DNA of 6,249 bases from Coraliomargarita sp965656715 (GTDB taxonomy: Bacteria > Verrucomicrobiota > Verrucomicrobiia > Opitutales > Coraliomargaritaceae): contig CBFHLR010000080.1 in assembly GCA_965656715.1 (NCBI GenBank), forward strand, positions 1-6,249, written 5' to 3'. Position numbers and translations under genes: made by a program. The notes under the pieces were generated by a model that had not been told where the DNA came from, made no database searches, and worked only from the letters and a program-made list of their open reading frames with translations. Positions 1 to 5,624 of this stretch are shown piece by piece; the first letter of the stretch is position 1; each line of letters starts with the position of its first letter.

Positions 1-624
1 CGGCGACTGGGCATGAAACAAGGAATCGTAGAGCCCGAGTGAATCGTCACGGGAGGAATCATACCCGGCATTGACCTTTGCCTTCATCCCTTCATCCGAG
101 CTCCACCACGCCATCCCGCCGGAACGAACACGCCCCTCAACGGAAAGCAGAGGCGCACTGACACGCGCTTCCACAGGTGCTGCAGCACCCAAGGTGCCCT
201 CACCCAGCATTTCGATGCGCTTGGGCCAGTTATTGAGATCCTCTGCTCCCGAGACCAACCAGGACCGTAAATATACCACGCGACGCCCCGGACGCTCCGG
301 TTGCCCGTCTGCGGCGTAAGGCCATGCCTCATAGACGGCGGTCCAATGATCCTCACCCGTGTCAGACTCATTGCCCAGTTCAGGGCTGGTGACTCGGGCA
401 TCCCTGCCAATCTCCTTCTGTAGCTGCCCGATAGCCAGATTGAGCGCGAGTCGCGCATTGGCCTCTGCACTCAGCCTTAGAAGCCTTGTTTCGGCTCCCC
501 GCTGCTCAACAACCAAGAGTGTACTGAGGCTGAGCACAACCAAAGTCACCAGGGCCATGATAGACAGAGCTAAAACCACAGCAAAGCCGCTGCTTCGATG
601 TGGTAGACTAACAGTAGTAAACAT
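1..624 (-). CDS. Verru_Chthon-type pilin-like protein, N-terminal part (runs off left edge)
   Basis: An open frame of 208 codons runs from an ATG at 622-624 to the window edge without a stop, so only the N-terminal part is present. The first 12 residues are short and basic (HRSS), followed by Gly13-Phe14 and a hydrophobic helix to about residue 40 (FAVVLALSIMALVTLVVLSL). This is the layout of a class III prepilin signal, with predicted cleavage between Gly13 and Phe14. Position 5 of the mature form is Leu instead of Glu, as in GspK- and PilX-like minor pilins. Residues about 52-75 (AEANARLALNLAIGQLQKEI, then RDARVTS) closely resemble a motif I know from very large Verrucomicrobiota proteins of the Verru_Chthon cassette type. 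The family suggests an envelope or pseudopilus role, but the exact function is unknown. No clear Shine-Dalgarno sequence precedes the ATG. It is separated by 673 bases from the operon to its right and is probably transcribed alone or with genes further left. Confidence 0.8.
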   Translation of the reverse strand, partial: MFTTVSLPHRSSGFAVVLALSIMALVTLVVLSLSTLLVVEQRGAETRLLRLSAEANARLALNLAIGQLQKEIGRDARVTSPELGNESDTGEDHWTAVYEAWPYAADGQPERPGRRVVYLRSWLVSGAEDLNNWPKRIEMLGEGTLGAAAPVEARVSAPLLSVEGRVRSGGMAWWSSDEGMKAKVNAGYDSSRDDSLGLYDSLFHAQSP

Positions 625-677
625 TCTAGACGATAATGGGATAACTTTATTCTTACAACAGAAGTCCTTTAGGCAAA

Positions 678-731
678 TCACCTACTTCTCTTTTTTGAAT
701 TCGCTTCTGATAAGAATAACTTCGCCATCAT
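678..731 (-). CDS. Possible 17-residue leader ORF upstream of the pilin-like gene
   Basis: Two tandem ATG codons (726-731) open a frame of 17 codons ending in TGA at 678-680. The peptide is basic at its C-terminus (KKRSR). The sequence GGAAGG lies 4 bases before the first ATG and 7 before the second, a better Shine-Dalgarno match than most larger genes here have. The stop is 53 bases before the start of the pilin-like gene, so it could be a regulatory leader or translational enhancer. A frame this short with one good ribosome-binding site can arise by chance, so this is only a candidate. Confidence 0.2.
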   Translation of the reverse strand: MMAKLFLSEANSKKRSR

Positions 732-734
732 AGC

Positions 735-800
735 ACCTTCCCCCCAAAAAAATAATACCAAATATTGGACTTAATTTTACCATTTTGCGACAAACCAAAA
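735..800 (-). promoter_or_regulatory. AT-rich probable promoter zone of the pilin-like gene
   Basis: Read on the minus strand, this stretch is AT-rich and contains TATTAT within TTTGGTATTATTTT (a 5 of 6 match to the sigma-70 -10 box) and TAAAAT about 22 bases further upstream. I could not find a good -35 hexamer at the usual spacing for either. The position, roughly 115-175 bases upstream of the ATG at 624, would leave a long 5' leader that includes the small ORF at 678-731. The location is inferred from base composition and position only. Confidence 0.2.
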
Positions 801-872
801 CTCCCTCTCGCAGAGCAAGCAGGAGTAAATAGAGACAACATAAACCTAGCTGACCAATCACTTGTAGAAAAT

Positions 873-887
873 CGAACGGATCGTTCG
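873..887. repeat. Short perfect inverted repeat (6-bp stem, 3-base loop)
   Basis: CGAACG at 873-878 and CGTTCG at 882-887 are exact reverse complements around GAT. A second small hairpin, CACC-GAA-GGTG at 896-906, follows within 10 bases. Neither is followed on either strand by a run of T typical of an intrinsic terminator. The pair could be part of a structured RNA, a protein-binding site or chance. Confidence 0.4.
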
Positions 888-968
888 CGGAGCGCCACCG
901 AAGGTGAACAATCTGAGCAAAGTGGTTAACAGCGCCAGAGCCTAGTAATAAAGGGATTCTGAGCGTTG

Positions 969-983
969 GTCACCTCTGGTGAC
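969..983. repeat. Short perfect inverted repeat (6-bp stem, 3-base loop)
   Basis: GTCACC at 969-974 and GGTGAC at 978-983 are exact reverse complements around TCT. On the minus strand it lies 315 bases past the end of the vWA-like gene, too far for an obvious terminator, and it has no clean T-tract after it. The stem shares the CACC/GGTG core with the hairpin at 896-906, on the same intergenic stretch. Confidence 0.4.
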
Positions 984-1008
984 ACTTCATGGAACGCCTA
1001 TTTCTATT

Positions 1009-1310
1009 GGTCGCAAGCGGCACTTCGTGGACGATCACATTACGATCATCGGTGCCTTGCTGCGTCTATTTCACCTTGAATACGATGATACCCCCACTCC
1101 GAATTTGAGCGCTACGCAATTGTCGTTGCCTTGCTCCTCGGAACCTCGGCAAACTTTACACACAGTTCACGAACGACCTCCACCTCCTGTTGGCCCTCTA
1201 TGTGGGTCTCACGCTTGCCAATATATTTATTGGCTACGAATTTACGGTGTCACGCCATCAGAGTTGCTGGCGCCACCAAGCTGGCATAAGACTTGGATTA
1301 CTGGTTAGCA
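1009..1310 (+). pseudogene. Possible frameshifted remnant of a membrane-protein gene
   Basis: Three stop-free plus-strand segments in different frames read on from one another as a plausible membrane protein. They are about 1009-1106 (FVDDHITIIGALLRLFHLEY), 1107-1168 (ERYAIVVALLLGTSANF) and 1169-1310 (NDLHLLLALYVGLTLANIFI and then GYEFT). Joining them needs two frame changes, and no start codon with a ribosome-binding site is evident. I do not recognise a family. The complementary minus strand at about 1115-1250 also has a short charged open frame, because hydrophobic codons read charged in antisense, so the strand is not certain. The 3' end would overlap the end of the vWA-like gene. It may equally be random intergenic sequence. 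Confidence 0.2.
1217..1234. repeat. Perfect hairpin 3' of the operon (7-bp stem, 4-base loop)
   Basis: GCCAATA at 1217-1223 and TATTGGC at 1228-1234 pair exactly around a TATT loop. Read on the minus strand, the hairpin begins 63 bases after the stop of the vWA-like gene, the first strong inverted repeat past the operon end. There is no T-run behind it (the next bases read AAGCGTGAG), so it does not fit a classical rho-independent terminator. It could serve as a 3'-end stabilising or processing hairpin. Confidence 0.35.
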
Positions 1311-2683
1311 TCCTTCGACGAGCGAGCACTTTTGATCTCGTCTTCCCCACGAATGATACGGTTCTTCCCCTTGAAAAAGCGCACATATTGATCGAGCTGC
1401 TTCTGCCATTCAGGGCGGAACTCCTCATCTCCGGCGAGGAACAAGACCACATTCAACGACGGAGGCTGCTTGTCGTGATTGGTATATAACTCCGCAACCA
1501 ACTTTTTGAAATACTTCTGCACATCTTTGGGGTCAACATTTTGGTGCCCAGGCCCGTGCCCGGGATGGTTGGTCTTCCAGGGAATACCTAACTCACCAGC
1601 TGTAGAATAGACGCCATGGCGCCTCTCTAGCACTCGTGGTGGTTGGCCATTCTTGGCACGCTCTGCGTTCTGCCTTGCCAACTCAGCGTTCACGCGCTGC
1701 TCCATCTGTGGTTTCTCAAGATTGTGTGCAGCCAGCTGTTCCTGATACTCCTTAGAAGCCTTCCACTTCTCAAAATCACTTTTTTGTTTTTCACTCGGAG
1801 GACTCAGCATGTTCTCAAAGCCACGATGATAACCAGCTATAAAGAAGATCGCATCTGCACTTTGCTCTAAGGCAACTTGTGTAATAAATCCGGTTTCGTT
1901 ACCACGATGCCCAGAATATGCTAAGTTCTTACCAACTTCCTCCTCTCGTAGAGCTGTCAAGGTGGGTTGCTTCGCTTCTGGAACGGCCTCCAGCCCAGGT
2001 TTATTGGGATCAGAATTGACCTGTTGAATCCAACGAACCAACTCCAGATGCACATCCTTACCAGCGGGCACTAGCTTCGGCTTAAACATCAGCATTCGAC
2101 GGCGATCCTGAAGCATCACATTAAATAATGTGCCCGCAGAAAGATTGCCAACCATGTCGGTGATCTCGTCTTTGATCACCTTGTAACTGTTCAGACCGCC
2201 CTTCTTATCGGTGACCATTTGACGGTTCGCATCGATAACGAAAAGAATGCGTTCTGCACGTGTCTTCAAACCAAAGACATTCACATCCGACATCCCGAGC
2301 CCAAGCGAACCGCGTGCACCGCCCAGAAGATTACCGCCGCCAAGGCCACCTAGGCCAGCGCTCACGGTAAAGCCCTGCTCCATGCTCGGTAGATTCACGT
2401 CCACTTGAGCCACTGCGATGTTGGCCACTGGACGCATCTTAAGTTGCTGCTGCATGTTCTGCTGCTGAGGCTGCTGAGGCTTAATTTCAACCTTCACCTC
2501 AGGTGGCGGCTCTTCGATCTCGACTGCAGGCGGCTCTTCGAACTGAGCCTCTTCTTTAATCACGACATTCGCAATGGTGATCACACCGGCCACGAAGGCA
2601 GCGACCACGTGCAAAGCCACGCTGACGATGACAACCTTCATCAACATGGGGTTAAACTGTTTTTTCTTTTCTATCGTGATCAT
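1298..2683 (-). CDS. TonB-like membrane anchor fused to a vWA-like domain
   Basis: The protein has 461 residues and no family name I can give with certainty. Residues 1-15 are short and basic (EKKK). Residues about 16-42 form one membrane helix containing Ser21-VAL-His25, the same Ser-x3-His spacing as Ser16/His20 in the E. coli TonB anchor. A Pro/Glu/Gln-rich stretch follows (about 44-82), like the TonB periplasmic linker, then a Gly-rich segment (107-130). Residues 138-200 resemble the first half of a von Willebrand A domain: FGLKTRAERILFVID, then GTLFNVML. Later strands IFFIAGY (279-285) and NVVLFLAGDE (411-420) would complete the fold. The MIDAS motif is degenerate (Asp151-A-Asn153-R-Gln155 in place of DxSxS). 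A charged insertion (about 290-400) holds a His/Gly cluster, NHPGHGPGH. It follows the second exbD by 66 bases, where tonB often sits, but the TonB C-terminal domain is absent. I infer the output subunit of the ExbBD motor. There is no clear Shine-Dalgarno sequence. Confidence 0.85.
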   Translation of the reverse strand: MITIEKKKQFNPMLMKVVIVSVALHVVAAFVAGVITIANVVIKEEAQFEEPPAVEIEEPPPEVKVEIKPQQPQQQNMQQQLKMRPVANIAVAQVDVNLPSMEQGFTVSAGLGGLGGGNLLGGARGSLGLGMSDVNVFGLKTRAERILFVIDANRQMVTDKKGGLNSYKVIKDEITDMVGNLSAGTLFNVMLQDRRRMLMFKPKLVPAGKDVHLELVRWIQQVNSDPNKPGLEAVPEAKQPTLTALREEEVGKNLAYSGHRGNETGFITQVALEQSADAIFFIAGYHRGFENMLSPPSEKQKSDFEKWKASKEYQEQLAAHNLEKPQMEQRVNAELARQNAERAKNGQPPRVLERRHGVYSTAGELGIPWKTNHPGHGPGHQNVDPKDVQKYFKKLVAELYTNHDKQPPSLNVVLFLAGDEEFRPEWQKQLDQYVRFFKGKNRIIRGEDEIKSARSSKDANQ

Positions 2684-2749
2684 CGGACTACAGGTTGCTT
2701 ACATTCGATCTGGGTCTCAGCAAGCCGGGGGTATAAAAGGGTGAAAGCC

Positions 2750-3184
2750 CTAACCTCCATACGAGGCGAAGGATACTTTGGAGATGTCGGCCTTTGAACA
2801 TGCGTTGAGCACATCGACCGAACGTTGATGCGGGGAATCGGGGTCTGCTTGGATCTTAACAACGGTATCGATGCCGGCGCGATCGGATGAGAGCTTCAGA
2901 CGAGTTAAGGTAACTGTCAGTTTCTGCATCATACGGTCGTCCACGCCGTCCATTGGCGCGCCATTGAGCAAAATCAGTCCATTGGGAAAGACCTCAACGA
3001 TATGCTCACTGGGCAGTTGTAAATCCTCTGCCGGTGGCGACTCACTCGGTAGTTTGATACCGATATCAGCCTCCTGTTGGAGAGGAAGGAACATGAAGTA
3101 AATCAACAACAGGAAGACGACGTCGATCATCGAGGTGATGTCGACTTTGTCTTCGGATTCTAGAACTGTATTGCCTGCTGCCAT
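2750..3184 (-). CDS. exbD: ExbD/TolR-family proton-channel subunit (second copy)
   Basis: This 144-residue protein has the usual ExbD architecture: a short cytoplasmic N-terminus, one membrane helix (about residues 19-35, MIDVVFLLLIYFMFLPL) and a periplasmic domain to the C-terminus. Asp21 in the MIDVVF motif corresponds to the essential proton-path residue Asp25 of E. coli ExbD. The usual Thr-Pro-Met before it is Thr-Ser-Met here. The start lies 2 bases after the stop of the preceding exbD, and AGGA sits 6 bases before the ATG inside the end of that gene, so the two are probably translationally coupled. It is clearly diverged from its neighbour, so this is not a recent tandem duplication. 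Family assignment is firm. Whether it works as a heterodimer with the other ExbD is inference. Confidence 0.93.
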   Translation of the reverse strand: MAAGNTVLESEDKVDITSMIDVVFLLLIYFMFLPLQQEADIGIKLPSESPPAEDLQLPSEHIVEVFPNGLILLNGAPMDGVDDRMMQKLTVTLTRLKLSSDRAGIDTVVKIQADPDSPHQRSVDVLNACSKADISKVSFASYGG

Positions 3185-3186
3185 AA

Positions 3187-3591
<405 letters not shown>

Positions 3592-3614
3592 AGCGAATAA
3601 AGCTGAGTCGCAAC

Positions 3615-4403
3615 TTAGCGGCGCTTGATTGCAGAGGTAAGAGTAAACTCAAGGTCGCCAACAACGCGAGCGACACGCGAAGTAATCTTACCATACTTAT
3701 TCTTGAAGAAGAAAAAGAAGAACATCGCCGGGATACCAACGATCATACCGGACGCGGTGGTGATCAAGGCCTCGGAAATATTACCGGCAAGTGCCTGCGC
3801 ACTACCGGCACCTTCGGATTCGATGACGTTGAACGCCTTCACCATACCGGAAACCGTTCCGAGCAGTCCAACCATCGGGGAAAGTGAACCAACAACGGAG
3901 AGGTAGTTGATCAGAACGAATGGCCCAGCGAGTTCTTCGGAGGAGGCTTCCTCAATCGCTTCCTTGATTGGTTCCGGCTCGTAGTTGGCTACGTTCACAC
4001 GATTCAAGCCCGCCGCAATAATGTTGGTCGCGGGTGCTGGGTTCTCTGCGCAAATTGCCTTGGCTTTCTCGATGTCGAGCGCCTCAAGCGCCTGATCCAC
4101 TTCTTGAATCGCATCCGGACGTAAGATGACTCCCGACTTAACCGCCATAAAGTTATACACGATCAGGCCGAGACCGGCGATCGAGAAGAATGTGAGCGGA
4201 TACATCGCCCAGCCACCAGTCTTATACTGGTCGATGAGGGTCTTTTTTGGTGGGCCGGCTTCTTCGGCTTCCTCCGCAACTTCTTCAGTGGAGGCAGCAA
4301 CTTCCTGCGCGTTGAGTGACTGAGTCATCAGCCATTGAGATGCGCCGACGAACAGCGCAATAGCTAAAAAGGACGGGAGGTAACGGAACTTAGATGATTT
4401 CAT
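3615..4403 (-). CDS. exbB: ExbB/TolQ/MotA-family proton channel with signal peptide
   Basis: The 262-residue protein starts with a signal peptide (basic start, hydrophobic about 10-27, likely cleavage near SLNA-Q at 32-33). An acidic segment (34-50, rich in Glu) and the first membrane helix (about 64-86) follow. The family core is clear: the second helix region with VGLLGTVSGMVKAF (178-191) and the third with ISEALITTASGMIVGIPA (209-226). Thr183 and Thr216 correspond to the pore residues Thr148 and Thr181 of E. coli ExbB, and Glu211 to Glu176. The third helix ends in an unusual run of six Phe (228-233). Family knowledge says it forms the inner-membrane pentamer that encloses an ExbD dimer and uses the proton motive force. 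It lies 54 bases after the TPR gene and 23 before exbD. A removed signal peptide would leave the N-terminus outside, as in standard ExbB topology. Confidence 0.95.
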   Translation of the reverse strand: MKSSKFRYLPSFLAIALFVGASQWLMTQSLNAQEVAASTEEVAEEAEEAGPPKKTLIDQYKTGGWAMYPLTFFSIAGLGLIVYNFMAVKSGVILRPDAIQEVDQALEALDIEKAKAICAENPAPATNIIAAGLNRVNVANYEPEPIKEAIEEASSEELAGPFVLINYLSVVGSLSPMVGLLGTVSGMVKAFNVIESEGAGSAQALAGNISEALITTASGMIVGIPAMFFFFFFKNKYGKITSRVARVVGDLEFTLTSAIKRR

Positions 4404-4457
4404 AATTCGATTGGTTCGTTAATTTTTAATGGCTATACTTCTTAAATGGTTTGCAGG

Positions 4458-5624
4458 TTATTCTTCTTCAGTGGTCTCTTCCTTGGGTGGCAGCTTGGCC
4501 AGCGCCTCATTCGCACGGGGAGCCCAAACGGTATCGGGATATAGGATTGAGATTTCAGTCCACACATTGCGTGCGGCTTCCGGCTCTTCTGAGCGTGCGT
4601 AACAATCGCCGACCAGATAGAGCATCTCAGGCACCCAACTGTAGGATGTTTGCGCACGAACGAAGCCCCGCGTCAGTGTATCCAGCGCAACGCTGTAGTT
4701 TTCCTTACGATACTCCAGAGAGCCCTGCAGCATTTTATACAAAGAAAAGAGACGCTCCTTTGGCGCCGGCTCTGTCAACGAGTCGATCAGCGGAACGGCT
4801 TCATCCAAGCGATCTGCAAGCACCAGGCTATAAGCCAGCCACATGTCGATGTTAGCCTGAGCGCTGGCAGGCACCACATCGCGAATACTCTGATACAGCG
4901 GAATCACTGCCTCATAATTACCCGCGACCCGCAGTTTATCCGCAGCAGTCATAATCGGGCTGATGTTCTTTGCGTAGTCACCTTCGATCGGCAAAGTCGC
5001 TGCAAGCGAGGCTGCGGTCTCATAGTCCCCATTCGCAAGATAAGCGTTCAGTAAGCGCAGCGTCACTTCGGAGTATTCAATGCTGACTTTGTCTAAAGGA
5101 ATTCGACCAAGCAGATCCAGCGCTTCATCATAATTCTCGGTCTGAATGAGCAGGTTCAAGAGCTTCAACACCGCAACATGCAGTTGGCGGAAGGTCGAAG
5201 GCACCTCAGCAAATTTAATCAGCGGATATACATCCGGGCGCATGACATTCAGCGCACCATCAAAATTCTTAGCTTCAACTTGCCTGTCGGCGTTTGCCAA
5301 CTGCAGCTTGAGATTGAGCGTGCGCACCATGCTCTCACTCACAGGCTGTGACACTTCGGCAACCGCAGTCGAGCCGTCCGGATTCTTCATTTCAATTTCG
5401 GCAACCAACATTCCGTCCTTAAAACCGAGGAATTTCATCTCCTGCTTACGACCGTTGTTGTTTTGTTCTACGTAAACGGACTTTGCGCCGAATTCATCCC
5501 AGTAGGCATTCTCAGCGCACAGCGATGCGCTCGCAATCCCCAAGAGTGCCACTGCGGGCACACAGCCACGAAGAAAGGCGGAAAGTCGGCGTGGTCGGAA
5601 CATATTAAAGCGTGCTGAGTTCAT
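4458..5624 (-). CDS. Secreted TPR-repeat protein of the ExbBD operon
   Basis: The 388-residue product has a basic N-terminus (RPRR), a hydrophobic core and a likely signal peptidase I site after about residue 37 (ASASLCA-E). The Cys lacks a proper lipobox, since Leu precedes it. Residues about 40-95 form a small non-repeat part with a strand pattern (KFLGFKDGMLVAEIEM). From about 110 to 375 are TPR-like helix pairs, for example ENYDEALDLLGRIP, GDYETAASLAATLP, GNYEAVIPLYQSI and ENYSVALDTLTRGF. The end is strongly acidic (KEETTEEE). The first ATG (5622-5624) overlaps the upstream gene by 20 bases, while a second ATG (5601-5603, Met8) starts 1 base after that gene's stop. Both keep the signal peptide and neither has a strong Shine-Dalgarno sequence. 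It is presumably a periplasmic scaffold or adaptor for the motor encoded behind it. The precise partner is unknown. Confidence 0.9.
   Translation of the reverse strand: MNSARFNMFRPRRLSAFLRGCVPAVALLGIASASLCAENAYWDEFGAKSVYVEQNNNGRKQEMKFLGFKDGMLVAEIEMKNPDGSTAVAEVSQPVSESMVRTLNLKLQLANADRQVEAKNFDGALNVMRPDVYPLIKFAEVPSTFRQLHVAVLKLLNLLIQTENYDEALDLLGRIPLDKVSIEYSEVTLRLLNAYLANGDYETAASLAATLPIEGDYAKNISPIMTAADKLRVAGNYEAVIPLYQSIRDVVPASAQANIDMWLAYSLVLADRLDEAVPLIDSLTEPAPKERLFSLYKMLQGSLEYRKENYSVALDTLTRGFVRAQTSYSWVPEMLYLVGDCYARSEEPEAARNVWTEISILYPDTVWAPRANEALAKLPPKEETTEEE

Larger units (their letters stand above)
625..1297. other. Intergenic region without a convincing gene
   Basis: This 673-base stretch separates the 3' end of the ExbBD operon from the start of the pilin-like gene. 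Both neighbours are on the minus strand, so it should hold a terminator for the first and a promoter for the second. I see an AT-rich part (about 625-800), four perfect short hairpins (873-887, 896-906, 969-983, 1217-1234), a possible short leader ORF (678-731) and hydrophobic plus-strand fragments at about 1009-1310. I recognise no tRNA, rRNA or known structured RNA. The minus-strand frames between 960 and 1297 contain many stops. Confidence 0.7.

Noticed and set aside
84..470. 128-residue minus-strand open frame
   Set aside because: It lies in another frame within the pilin-like gene, whose own frame is open through the window edge and has a recognisable N-terminus and family motif.
359..733. 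124-residue plus-strand open frame
   Set aside because: It is antisense to the start of the pilin-like gene, has a Ser/Leu/Arg-rich composition typical of shadow frames, and resembles no family I know.
1217..1234. Rho-independent terminator of the operon
   Set aside because: The hairpin is perfect, but the bases after it on the minus strand (AAGCGTGAG) contain no T-tract.
1298..2683. Calling this gene tonB
   Set aside because: The anchor and linker are TonB-like, but there is no TonB C-terminal domain, and the C-terminal half looks like a vWA fold.
2405..2797. 130-residue plus-strand open frame rich in Leu, His and Arg
   Set aside because: It is the antisense of the Pro/Gln/Glu-rich linker and anchor of the vWA-like protein. 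Its Leu/His/Arg bias follows from that.
4451..5054. Two overlapping plus-strand open frames of 134 residues each
   Set aside because: Both are antisense to the secreted TPR gene, whose signal peptide and repeats are clear.
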